The notes under the pieces: generated by a model
Told to the model about the DNA's origin: nothing
The model's database searches: none
What the model saw: the letters and a program-made list of their open reading frames with translations, nothing else
Part shown: positions 18,504 to 27,518 of the stretch, piece by piece
Position numbering within the stretch: the stretch's first letter is position 1
Layout: the number at the start of each line of letters is the position of its first letter
Assembly: GCA_947499545.1 (NCBI GenBank)
Contig: CANMOZ010000002.1
Span: 186,001-250,000, forward strand
Reading direction: 5' to 3'
Length of the DNA stretch: 64,000 bases
Source: an uncultured Saccharospirillaceae bacterium
GTDB lineage: Bacteria > Pseudomonadota > Gammaproteobacteria > Pseudomonadales > Oceanobacteraceae
Position numbers and translations under genes: made by a program

Positions 18504-19904
18504 ATGAAGCGAGTGCAGGTAGATGTTGCAATTGTAGGGGCGGGTACTGCAGGTTTGGCTGCTTATCGAGCAGCCAAAGAGCAAGGAAAGACGGCTGTTG
18601 TGATTGAAGGGGGTCCTTACGGTACCACTTGTGCGAGAGTCGGTTGTATGCCAAGCAAGCTTTTAATTGCTGCGGCTGAAGCGGCTCATGGAATTAGAGC
18701 TGCATCAGGTTTCGGTGTTCATGCTTCACCCCCTCGCATTGATGGTCAAGCGGTCATGCGTCGAGTAAAAGCAGAGCGAGATCGATTTGTTGGCTTTGTA
18801 AAAGAAAGCATTGCTGATATTCCTGAAGAAGATAAATTGTGCGGGTATGCTTATTTTCTCAACGGTCAACAGTTGCAAATCGAAGACCATACGCAAGTGA
18901 CAGCAAGTCGCATTGTGATTGCGACAGGTTCGAGGCCCAGTATTCCGCCTGTTTTTGAACCGGCTGGTAATCGATTGATCATTAATGATGACGTATTTGA
19001 ATGGGATCGATTACCTACATCTGTCGCAGTGTTTGGCCCCGGTGTCATTGGCTTAGAGCTAGGGCAAGCGCTTGCTCGTTTAGGGGTTAAAGTAAAGCTC
19101 TTTGGTATTGGTCATGCCGTTGGACCTATTACGGATCCAAGCGTTAAATCTTACGCTTTGAAGTATTTCAATCGTGCTCTGGATTTTGTGAGTAATTCAC
19201 AAGTGCAGCGCGTACAGAATTATGGCCAGTCCGTTTTAATACAATATAAAGACAACTCGGGAGTGTTGCGTGGTGAACACTTTGAGTACTTATTGGCTGC
19301 AACGGGGCGTCAACCGAATGTTGATCGTTTAAACCTTGAAGCTACAAGCTTGACGTTGGATGCGCGTGGTGTACCTGTCTTTGACCCGAAAACCCTACAG
19401 TGTGGGGACAGTTCCATTTTTATCGCGGGCGATGCAAATCATTTTTTACCATTGCTGCATGAAGCAGCAGATGAAGGCCGAACGGCTGGGGTTAACGCCG
19501 CCCACTTTCCTAGAGTTGTACCTGGTCATCGTCGCACGTCCATAAGTGTCGTGTTTACTGACCCGCAGATTGCGATGGTGGGTGAGAGTTATCAAGCATT
19601 AAAAGTCAGAGATGAGCAATTAGGAAGCGTTGTTATCGGTTCAGTATCCTTTGTGAATCAAGGCCGTAGCCGCGTCATGCGTAAAAATAAAGGTATGATG
19701 AATCTCTATGCTGATCGGCATTCTGGGGAAATCTTAGGGGCTGAAATGATAGGGCCTGCTGCCGAGCATCTTGCGCATTTGTTGGCTTGGGCAATACAGC
19801 AACGAATGACGGTGCAGCAAGCACTTGAGATGCCTTTTTATCATCCTGTCATTGAAGAAGGCTTAAGAACCGCTCTTAGGGAAGCACAGTCTCAATTGGT
19901 ATAA
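18504..19904 (+). CDS. Dihydrolipoamide dehydrogenase-like flavoprotein disulfide reductase
   Basis: This 466-aa class I pyridine nucleotide-disulfide oxidoreductase has FAD-binding VAIVGAGTAGLAAYRAAK at the N-terminus and the redox pair in TTCARVGCMPSKL (Cys43, Cys48). An NAD(P)-binding AVFGPGVIGLELGQALARLG, the second FAD motif IFIAGDAN, and the C-terminal FYHPVIEEGLRTALRE with the His-Glu dyad follow. It resembles the Lpd3-type stand-alone enzymes of Pseudomonas. No 2-oxoacid dehydrogenase E1/E2 genes are near, so the electron acceptor is unclear. Confidence 0.88.
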   Translation: MKRVQVDVAIVGAGTAGLAAYRAAKEQGKTAVVIEGGPYGTTCARVGCMPSKLLIAAAEAAHGIRAASGFGVHASPPRIDGQAVMRRVKAERDRFVGFVKESIADIPEEDKLCGYAYFLNGQQLQIEDHTQVTASRIVIATGSRPSIPPVFEPAGNRLIINDDVFEWDRLPTSVAVFGPGVIGLELGQALARLGVKVKLFGIGHAVGPITDPSVKSYALKYFNRALDFVSNSQVQRVQNYGQSVLIQYKDNSGVLRGEHFEYLLAATGRQPNVDRLNLEATSLTLDARGVPVFDPKTLQCGDSSIFIAGDANHFLPLLHEAADEGRTAGVNAAHFPRVVPGHRRTSISVVFTDPQIAMVGESYQALKVRDEQLGSVVIGSVSFVNQGRSRVMRKNKGMMNLYADRHSGEILGAEMIGPAAEHLAHLLAWAIQQRMTVQQALEMPFYHPVIEEGLRTALREAQSQLV

Positions 19905-19962
19905 ATGTGAGCGTAGTAATGGTGGTTATATAGGTAATTAATATAGATAAAGAGCGCCGGTT

Positions 19963-19971
19963 TGGTATAAT
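19963..19971 (+). promoter_or_regulatory. Extended -10 promoter before the lipoprotein-DUF4105 pair
   Basis: TGGTATAAT is a perfect extended -10 element, 77 nt before the lipoprotein start. No good -35 is seen, as is common for extended -10 promoters. Confidence 0.5.
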
Positions 19972-20047
19972 CTAGATATCTTTAATATGCAACAATTGCA
20001 TAACGCATCAAACTTTCTAGCATTATGTTGTGGAGTGAGTGCTCTTT

Positions 20048-20419
20048 ATGAAAAAGCTTGGGTTAGTTGCTGGTCTTTCTGTTACCGCTCTGATGACGGG
20101 TTGTGCGTCTATTATGACAGATGATGATACATCTGTTCGTCTATTGACCTCAAATGGTGAAGACGCTGTCGTTATGATGGACGGCATTAAATACGATGCA
20201 CCTACTGTACTGAATGTGAGAAAAAGCAAAGATGACAAGATCATTAAGACGGTTCCAGGCTCTAGTTGCCAAGGGGAAGTGGTTTTAGAGAGTGAAATGA
20301 ATCCCTGGGTTCTTGGCAATATCATCTGGTGGCCTGTGTCGTTTCTATCCACAACTACAGACGCAGCAACAGAAAAAATGTGGAGATATGACGAAGAAGC
20401 AGTTATTCAGTGCAAATAA
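20048..20419 (+). CDS. Small lipoprotein upstream of the DUF4105 gene
   Basis: This 123-aa protein has a lipoprotein signal (MKKLGLVAGLSVTALMTGCAS, lipidated Cys18 or nearby). The mature part, SIMTDDDTSVRLLTSNGEDAVVMMDG, and a hydrophobic stretch NIIWWPVSFLS near residue 90 resemble small YceK-type or DUF3332-like lipoproteins, but I cannot fix a family. The stop overlaps the next start (TAATG), so it is coupled to the DUF4105 gene. Confidence 0.8.
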   Translation: MKKLGLVAGLSVTALMTGCASIMTDDDTSVRLLTSNGEDAVVMMDGIKYDAPTVLNVRKSKDDKIIKTVPGSSCQGEVVLESEMNPWVLGNIIWWPVSFLSTTTDAATEKMWRYDEEAVIQCK

Positions 20420-22221
20420 TGGCTTTTGTATCCAAGCAGAAGTGCCTGATAGGCCTTCTGCTATTTCCTCTGTTGTTTTTTCCTCTTCTAATACAGGCGA
20501 GTTCTCTTCCAAAGCCAGACATCAAGTTAACTCAGGAAGCTCGCTTGGTATGGCATTCGCTGTTGCATCAATATAATGGCGAGTCGTTGATACCCGATGA
20601 GCGTTTTTTGCTTGATAAGCACTATGTGGCAGCAGAGCAATCAGTCAGTGCAACGCTGACCCGCTTTCAACAAGATCCACAAATTATTTGCCAATTTCCT
20701 GCACGTTACGTTTTTATACAAAGGTATTTGCCATCCGTAGACTTGCCAGGTTTTCCTGTTTGCCCTGAATATCAGGAATTTCTCGATAAAGCACCAGCAG
20801 AGCAGATTAGCATCGTTTTTGCGTCAGAAAATATTGTAAGCCCAATGAGCATGTTGGGGCATGGGATGCTGTCCTTATCAGGAAAAAATAAGAGCGGAAG
20901 TGTTGTCCATCATTCGGTTTCATTCTTTGTAGAAGTCAGCTCAAAAGACCCCTTCACCATGACGTATGAGACATTACTGTCAGGAAAGGTGGGTGTTTTT
21001 CAGGTTGCTCCTCTCTCTCATTACTATGAATACTACAATAAGCGCGAAGAACGAAATGTGTGGCGCTATGAATTAGCACTTACCCGTGAAGAGCGAGCAC
21101 TGCTGCAAGCCCATATGTGGGAATTAAAAGCCGTCGATATACCTTACTATTTTGATACTCACAATTGTGCAACGCTTTCATTTGATATTCTGAAAGTGAT
21201 TCGCCCGAATATGGAGAGAGCCTCTTGGTTGTCACCCAGTGATTTGGTTAAAGCTGCAAATAAATCGGCATTGATTGGACGGATTGATATAACACCTTCA
21301 GACCAGTGGCGTTACCGTATGATGCGTGATGTCTCTCCGTCTAAGGTTAATATGAATGTGGATGAGTGGGTGAGTACGGGTCAGTTAAGCAAAGCATCTG
21401 ATGCTAATTCCCAATATCTACAAGTTGAACAAGCGAAAGCTGCTCTCGGCGTTATGTTATTTGATGAGCAGATAGGTGAGGCTGACTATCTAAAGAAAAG
21501 AGAATCCTTGGATTCGAGTATAGAAAAATCAGATCGCCAGCTTAATTTATCTGATTATAAATCCCCATTAAAAGCTCCAAATGATTCTCAAATAGGAATG
21601 GGTTTGAGAATGGAGAAAGATAGCCCTTGGGTAACGTTTAGATGGCTACCCATTGGCCATGGGCTTGAAGATAATAATCACCAGTACTTTAGTGAGAATG
21701 AGCTGAAGTTGGGTGAATTGGAAGTGAAATACTCGCCACAAAAGCAAATATCCCGAGTTCATCGTTTTCAACTCTATTCCGCAAAAGTTCTTACGCCGCG
21801 AGAATCGTTGGTTGGAGGTATTTCAGGGGGGTTAGGTTTTGGTTGGGAGCCTGTCTATGATGATGCATTAAACGCGCTAGGAGCTTGGAACCTTGAAGGG
21901 GGTATTGGTGCGGCAAAAAACCTAACCAAAGACATCAATGCCTATGGGCTTATGAATCTCGGAGTGTTTCACCAATCGGTACTTGGGGCCAGGGGATATT
22001 TAGAGCCAGAGGTAGGAGTGTTCGTTAACGAAATCTGGGATATGAAATCTTGGCTAAGCTACTCCCAGCGTTATATTAGTGATATGAAGGATCAATCTCA
22101 CATCAAGTTTACTCAAAGCCTTTACCAAAGCGATAACACCATCCTCTTGAGCGTAGAGCAAGTGACATCAGGTTCGCGTTCATATCATCAATATGAACTT
22201 GCTTGGAAATACTTATATTAG
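20419..22221 (+). CDS. DUF4105 exported protein with probable C-terminal beta barrel
   Basis: This 600-aa protein has a signal peptide (to about LLIQASS, residue 30). Residues about 130-270 show the DUF4105 features ISIVFASENIVSPMSMLGHGMLSL and VDIPYYFDTHNCATLSFDIL, an NlpC/P60-like fold with an apparent His/Asn-Cys site. The last 200 residues alternate polar and hydrophobic strands and end ELAWKYLY with a terminal aromatic, as in outer-membrane barrels. Its substrate is unknown. Translation is coupled to the preceding lipoprotein. Confidence 0.8.
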   Translation: MAFVSKQKCLIGLLLFPLLFFPLLIQASSLPKPDIKLTQEARLVWHSLLHQYNGESLIPDERFLLDKHYVAAEQSVSATLTRFQQDPQIICQFPARYVFIQRYLPSVDLPGFPVCPEYQEFLDKAPAEQISIVFASENIVSPMSMLGHGMLSLSGKNKSGSVVHHSVSFFVEVSSKDPFTMTYETLLSGKVGVFQVAPLSHYYEYYNKREERNVWRYELALTREERALLQAHMWELKAVDIPYYFDTHNCATLSFDILKVIRPNMERASWLSPSDLVKAANKSALIGRIDITPSDQWRYRMMRDVSPSKVNMNVDEWVSTGQLSKASDANSQYLQVEQAKAALGVMLFDEQIGEADYLKKRESLDSSIEKSDRQLNLSDYKSPLKAPNDSQIGMGLRMEKDSPWVTFRWLPIGHGLEDNNHQYFSENELKLGELEVKYSPQKQISRVHRFQLYSAKVLTPRESLVGGISGGLGFGWEPVYDDALNALGAWNLEGGIGAAKNLTKDINAYGLMNLGVFHQSVLGARGYLEPEVGVFVNEIWDMKSWLSYSQRYISDMKDQSHIKFTQSLYQSDNTILLSVEQVTSGSRSYHQYELAWKYLY

Positions 22222-23060
22222 TAGGCAGGCACCAAAGAATCGTTAAAAGATGGCACTGTCTTGTTTTTTGGGAACAGTGTGTTAGCCATTGTTTGGATGA
22301 ATGTGTCAGGATCTTCCAGTGGCAGCATGTGTGTTGAATTAGGGATAATGCGCAGCTGAGCGTTTGGAATTTTATCGGCGGCTGCCTGACTGGCTATTTG
22401 AAACATTTGTCGAGTCTCTTCCCCGTAGACTATATGAATCTTGGGTGAGCTGTCGATGAGAGATTCAAACAGGCCCTGCGGGGGGTTCCAGGGAGAAGCA
22501 CTCAATTGCCAAGCAAGGCTGCTCAGGTTTCGTAATTGACAAGCTTGAATGGATTGTGGCTGGGAATCAAAGTACCCGGTTTCTTGCGCGCTGCAATCGA
22601 CTAAAGTTTTAGCGGCCGATACCCAATCACCTTTATCGACAAAGTGTTTGATGGGCGTAAACCATTGTTCAGTATCCTGCCAATACAAAGCTTCTTGATG
22701 AGGTGCTAAATAGATCGGGCTACCAGGTTCATAAGCATAGACAGAAGCAAATAACTCAGGAGCCAATGCCGCAGCAGCCAAACTCACATCTGCTCCGTAT
22801 GACCAGCTAACCACATGTACTTTGGGTCGGTTAAGCGATTCGGTCAATGCAATCAGATCTTCAGCATGCGTTTGGATGCCAAAAGGTTTGTTGGAGCTGG
22901 GGGCTTGGGGGTTTTCACCAAAATAGCGTTGGGTATAGCTGAGAACTTTAAAGTGTTCTGAAGCCAACTGCATATGGGGGTACCACATTAGGCCGTCACT
23001 GAGAGCGCCATGAACCAGGAGCAGTAACTCCCCATTACCTTGTGGACCAAATACTTTCAT
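22218..23060 (-). CDS. Alpha/beta hydrolase
   Basis: This 280-aa protein of the alpha/beta-hydrolase fold has an oxyanion-region LLLVHGALSDGLMWY near the N-terminus, a nucleophile elbow HVVSWSYGADVSLAAA (Ser in SWSYG), and a catalytic-histidine segment NSTHMLPLEDP near residue 250. The elbow is S-x-S-x-G rather than the usual G-x-S-x-G. The substrate is not predictable. Its stop overlaps the stop of the convergent DUF4105 gene by 3 nt, leaving no room for an intergenic terminator. Confidence 0.85.
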   Translation of the reverse strand: MKVFGPQGNGELLLLVHGALSDGLMWYPHMQLASEHFKVLSYTQRYFGENPQAPSSNKPFGIQTHAEDLIALTESLNRPKVHVVSWSYGADVSLAAAALAPELFASVYAYEPGSPIYLAPHQEALYWQDTEQWFTPIKHFVDKGDWVSAAKTLVDCSAQETGYFDSQPQSIQACQLRNLSSLAWQLSASPWNPPQGLFESLIDSSPKIHIVYGEETRQMFQIASQAAADKIPNAQLRIIPNSTHMLPLEDPDTFIQTMANTLFPKNKTVPSFNDSLVPAY

Positions 23061-23212
23061 GGCGACAATACCCTTTACAAATTCCCATTATTCATGGTGA
23101 GACAGATTAGCCATTCTACGTGATAACCCAAGCTGACGGGAAGGCGTTATTTGCTTGAGCCTTGTCAGTATTCTCGGTAAGCTGCGCGACCTTAAAGACG
23201 AGCGAGGATATT

Positions 23213-23794
23213 ATGGCTGTTTACTTCTACTACTCTGCAATGAATGCAGGGAAAAGTACCTATTTATTACAAGCAGCGCATAATTACGAGCAACAAGGAA
23301 TGGATGTTTTGTTGCTGACACCCGCATTGGATGATCGTTATGGTGTGGGAAAAATTACCTCTAGAATAGGACTCAGTCGCTCGGCGGTGCCTGTTTCACC
23401 AGAAGATGATTTATTTGAGCTTGTCAAAGATCACTCTCACAATCGCTCCTTAGCTTGTTTGTTGGTTGATGAGGCTCATTTTTTAAGTAGGTCTCAGGTA
23501 TCCGATCTAATGAATGTTAATGATCATCTAGGAATCCCTGTATTGACCTTTGGACTAAGGACAGATGCTTTTGGTAACACCTTTGAAGGCAGTGAGCGGT
23601 TGCTGGCACTAGCAGATAAGCTGATTGAACAAAAGACTATCTGTCATTGTGGTGCTAAGGCCACCATGGTCGCTCGATACGATCAACATGGAAACGCGGT
23701 TTCAACAGGTTCTCAGGTGGAGATTGGAGATGCCAGTTACCGCTCCTTGTGCCGTAAGCATTACAAAGAAGCGCTAGAGCTATTAAGTATCTAG
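23213..23794 (+). CDS. tdk: Thymidine kinase
   Basis: This 193-aa type II thymidine kinase phosphorylates thymidine for the dTTP salvage pathway. P-loop YYSAMNAGKSTYLLQAA, DEAHFL (Walker B-like), GLRTDAFGNTFEGSERLLALAD, and the zinc-binding cysteines of ICHCGAKATM with the C-terminal LCRKHY are all present. ATG 23213 follows GAGG at 6 nt; the longer frame from TTG 23162 is unlikely. Confidence 0.96.
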   Translation: MAVYFYYSAMNAGKSTYLLQAAHNYEQQGMDVLLLTPALDDRYGVGKITSRIGLSRSAVPVSPEDDLFELVKDHSHNRSLACLLVDEAHFLSRSQVSDLMNVNDHLGIPVLTFGLRTDAFGNTFEGSERLLALADKLIEQKTICHCGAKATMVARYDQHGNAVSTGSQVEIGDASYRSLCRKHYKEALELLSI

Positions 23795-24041
23795 TCAGGG
23801 ATACGAATATAAGCGCGTTATTCAGGCTTGAAGTATCTATGACAGCTTTGCTGAACATCCTGTCAGTTTGGATTTCGAGAATACTGATTTTATTCCCCCA
23901 CAGTTTTACGCTATAGGCTTGGGAAACGAAGCGGTTCATAGCGTTTTCTAACGATAGAAGGGAATGTAAATCCCTCCTTGATATCGGTATACTGCCCATC
24001 ACCTGACTTCATTCCAGCCTATTGGATCATTGCTTAGTCTT

Positions 24042-27000
24042 ATGTCGACCTTTGTTCATCTTCGCGTTCATTCTGAATATTCTCTGATTGATGGTATTGT
24101 GCGGGTTAAAGGGTTGGTGAAAGCAGCTGAAACGGCTGCTATGCCAGCCGTCGCGTTAACAGATCAGTCTAACCTCTGTGCTCTCGTAAAGTTCTATAAA
24201 GCGGCTATGGCTTCTGGGATAAAGCCCATCATTGGTGCCGATGTTTGGCTGGAGCGTGAGGATAAGCCCAGAGAACCCTGGCGTATGACCCTACTTGCGC
24301 AGAATGAGCAAGGTTACGGCCGTTTGCGTGAACTGCTCTCAATGGGGTACCAGCTGAATCAACACCACGAAATTCCAATTCTAAAACGAGAGTGGCTCCT
24401 GACAAAGAATGAAGGCCTTATATTGCTTTCTGGAGCGAAAGAAGGGGATGTGGGTGGTGCTCTCATGTCATCACACCCAGAGCGTGCTCAGGGGCTGTTA
24501 CAAGAGTGGATGAAGACGTTCCCTGATCGCTTTTATATTGAGTTACAGCGCACCGGACGCGAAGGCGATGAAGCCTATTTCAAAGCAGCAGTGCAACTAG
24601 CGTCTGATGCACAGTGTCCTGTCGTGGCTACCAACGACGTGCGCTTTATGACGTCAGAAGATTTTGAAGCACATGAAGCCAGGGTTTGCATCGGTGAAGG
24701 GGTGACCTTAGACGACCCAAGACGCGTGAGACGCTTCAGCGATCAGCAATATTTAAAATCGCCTGAAGAGATGGAAGCGCTATTCAGCGATATACCTTCA
24801 GCGATTGAAAACACTTACCTCATTGCTCAACGGTGTTCTGTGGAAGTCCATTTGGGTACCTACTATTTGCCAGAATACCCAATTCCTGAAGGCTTAACCC
24901 AGGAAGCTTTTTTCAGAAAAATCAGTTTAGAAGGGTTAGAAGAGCGTCTTGAGAAGATTCTTGACACTCAGGCTGCAGACTATCAAGAAAAAAGACAGGT
25001 TTATATTGATCGGCTGAATTTCGAGCTGGATATCATTATTCAGATGGGGTTTCCAGGGTATTTTCTGATCGTTATGGACTTCATCCAATGGGCTAAGTCT
25101 CAGGATATCCCTGTAGGGCCTGGTCGAGGCTCGGGTGCTGGTTCTTTGGTCGCTTATGCTCAGAAAATTACTGATCTTGACCCCTTAGAATACGACCTTC
25201 TGTTTGAACGATTCCTAAACCCAGAGCGGGTATCCATGCCCGACTTTGATATCGATTTCTGCATGGACAACCGTGATCAGGTAATCAATTACGTTGCAGA
25301 GCGCTATGGTCGTCAGGCGGTTTCCCAGATTGTTACCTTTGGCACCATGGCGGCAAAAGCGGTGGTACGAGATGTTGCTCGAGTGCAAGGTAAATCCTAT
25401 GGGTTAGCCGATAAGATGTCGAAAATGATCCCGGGTGACCCTGGGATGACGCTTGAAAAAGCACTTGAAGATGAACCTGCGTTAAAAGAGTTCTTAGAGC
25501 AAGACGAAGAAGCCCAAGAAATTTGGGAAATGGCGCTCAAGTTAGAGGGCATTACACGAGGTACGGGTAAGCACGCTGGTGGCGTGGTGATTGCGCCTAC
25601 CGAGTTGACGGATTTCTCTCCTGTCTTGTGTGAAGAAGATGGCTCGGGGCTGGTAACTCAGTTTGATAAAAATGATGTTGAAGAAGCGGGACTGGTTAAG
25701 TTTGACTTTTTGGGTCTACGAACGCTTACCATTATTGACCGCGCAGTAGCGACCATTAACCGAATACGAGCGGAAACAGATGAACCCCCACTTAAAATCG
25801 AAGAGATTCCTCTGCAAGATGAACCGTCTTTTAAACTGTTAAAGCAAGCCAAGACCACAGCGGTATTCCAGTTGGAATCCCGTGGGATGAAGGATTTGGT
25901 GAAGCGACTCCAGCCAGACTGCTTGGAAGATATGATCGCTTTGGTCGCACTCTTTCGTCCCGGCCCGTTGCAATCGGGCATGGTAGATGACTTTATCAAT
26001 CGTAAGCACGGTCGTGCAGAGCTGGCTTATCCTCATCCCGATTACCAACACGAAGATCTGATCCCTATTTTGCAACCGACCTACGGCATCATCCTTTACC
26101 AAGAACAGGTCATGCAGATTGCACAGGTTTTGGCCTGTTACTCATTGGGTGCTGCCGACTTGTTGCGACGTGCAATGGGTAAGAAAAAGCCGGAGGAAAT
26201 GGCGAAACAGCGACAGATTTTTATGGAAGGAGCTGCAGGCAGAGACATCAATGAAAACCTGGCTGCAAATATATTCGACTTGATGGAGAAGTTTGCGGGT
26301 TACGGTTTTAACAAGTCGCACTCAGCGGCTTATGCTTTGGTGTCGTATCAGACGCTTTGGCTTAAAGCTCACTATCCAGCTCCATTTATGGCGGCTGTAT
26401 TGACCTCGGATATGCAAAATACCGATAAAGTGGTGGGCTTCATTGAAGACTGTCGTGAGCTTGGCATTCAAGTCGAATTGCCCGATGTTAACCAAGGCGA
26501 GTTCGGTTTTACTGTCAATCCAGAAGGCAATATTGTTTACGGGTTGGGTGCAGTAAAAGGCGTCGGTGAGGGCCCCATTGAAGCCATCGTCGCTGCTCGA
26601 AAAAGTGAAGGCAATTTCGCCGATATTTTTGATTTTTGTAAGCGTGTTGAAAAAGGCAAATTAAATAAGCGGGTGTTGGAATCTTTAGTTCGTTGCGGAG
26701 CTTTTGATTGTATTGGGCCTAACCGTGCTACCTTAATGGCCTGCATCGAGCCCGCACTTAAGCAAGCCGATCAGCACGCGGAGAATATACAAACCGGTAT
26801 GACAGACCTCTTTGGTGAGCTGCCAGATGCAGAGCCTAAAGACCCTTATGAGGCACACCCTCTTCAGGCTGAGTGGTCCGTAAAAGAGCGACTTAAAGGG
26901 GAAAAAGATACCTTAGGTTTGTACATCAGCGGCCATCCTTTCGATGAGTACGAAGCGGAACTGCGACGATTAGCAAAAACGCCCATTAAACATTTAAAAC

Positions 27001-27518
27001 CCAGCAAAAAGCCGCAACGAGTCGCGGGTCTAATAGTGACCCAGCGTTTAAAGAAAAGTAAGCGCGGCGATACGCTTGCCTTTTTGACAGTGGATGATCG
27101 CTCTGAACGCATTGATGTTTCGTTGTTTGGTGAGGTGTTTGAAGCGAATCGGCAATGGCTAAGCCCTGATAAGGTTGTGCTGATGGAAGGAGAAGTCAGC
27201 CACGATGATTACTCAGGCATGCTAAAAATGCGGGTCAAAAGCATTACACCTATAGAAACCGTTCGTCATCAATATGCGAAATCTTTGGATTTGATCATTG
27301 ATGGTCGCCAAGTCAACGGTGCTTTTCAGCAGCAATTGTCAGCTAGCTTTGAACAGGCATCCCCTGAAGGCTGTGCGGTGGTCATTCATTATCGAACCGA
27401 AGCAGCCCGTGTTTCTTTATCGGTCAGCCCAGAAAAACGCCTTTTACCCAGTGATGAGACCATTGAACATTTGAAAGCCATTTGGGGTGATAGGAACGTA
27501 CGCATCCGCTATGGTTGA
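24042..27518 (+). CDS. dnaE: DNA polymerase III alpha subunit
   Basis: This 1158-aa catalytic subunit of the replicase is nearly the same length as in E. coli (1160). It has the PHP domain (FVHLRVHSEYSLIDGIV), the active-site aspartates in MPDFDIDFCMDNR, the fingers region with GPGRGSGAGSLVAYA and FGTMAAKAVVRDVAR, and the C-terminal OB fold. ATG 24042 is preferred to TTG 24030. It overlaps tilS by 8 nt. In most relatives accA follows; here tilS follows directly. Confidence 0.98.
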   Translation: MSTFVHLRVHSEYSLIDGIVRVKGLVKAAETAAMPAVALTDQSNLCALVKFYKAAMASGIKPIIGADVWLEREDKPREPWRMTLLAQNEQGYGRLRELLSMGYQLNQHHEIPILKREWLLTKNEGLILLSGAKEGDVGGALMSSHPERAQGLLQEWMKTFPDRFYIELQRTGREGDEAYFKAAVQLASDAQCPVVATNDVRFMTSEDFEAHEARVCIGEGVTLDDPRRVRRFSDQQYLKSPEEMEALFSDIPSAIENTYLIAQRCSVEVHLGTYYLPEYPIPEGLTQEAFFRKISLEGLEERLEKILDTQAADYQEKRQVYIDRLNFELDIIIQMGFPGYFLIVMDFIQWAKSQDIPVGPGRGSGAGSLVAYAQKITDLDPLEYDLLFERFLNPERVSMPDFDIDFCMDNRDQVINYVAERYGRQAVSQIVTFGTMAAKAVVRDVARVQGKSYGLADKMSKMIPGDPGMTLEKALEDEPALKEFLEQDEEAQEIWEMALKLEGITRGTGKHAGGVVIAPTELTDFSPVLCEEDGSGLVTQFDKNDVEEAGLVKFDFLGLRTLTIIDRAVATINRIRAETDEPPLKIEEIPLQDEPSFKLLKQAKTTAVFQLESRGMKDLVKRLQPDCLEDMIALVALFRPGPLQSGMVDDFINRKHGRAELAYPHPDYQHEDLIPILQPTYGIILYQEQVMQIAQVLACYSLGAADLLRRAMGKKKPEEMAKQRQIFMEGAAGRDINENLAANIFDLMEKFAGYGFNKSHSAAYALVSYQTLWLKAHYPAPFMAAVLTSDMQNTDKVVGFIEDCRELGIQVELPDVNQGEFGFTVNPEGNIVYGLGAVKGVGEGPIEAIVAARKSEGNFADIFDFCKRVEKGKLNKRVLESLVRCGAFDCIGPNRATLMACIEPALKQADQHAENIQTGMTDLFGELPDAEPKDPYEAHPLQAEWSVKERLKGEKDTLGLYISGHPFDEYEAELRRLAKTPIKHLKPSKKPQRVAGLIVTQRLKKSKRGDTLAFLTVDDRSERIDVSLFGEVFEANRQWLSPDKVVLMEGEVSHDDYSGMLKMRVKSITPIETVRHQYAKSLDLIIDGRQVNGAFQQQLSASFEQASPEGCAVVIHYRTEAARVSLSVSPEKRLLPSDETIEHLKAIWGDRNVRIRYG

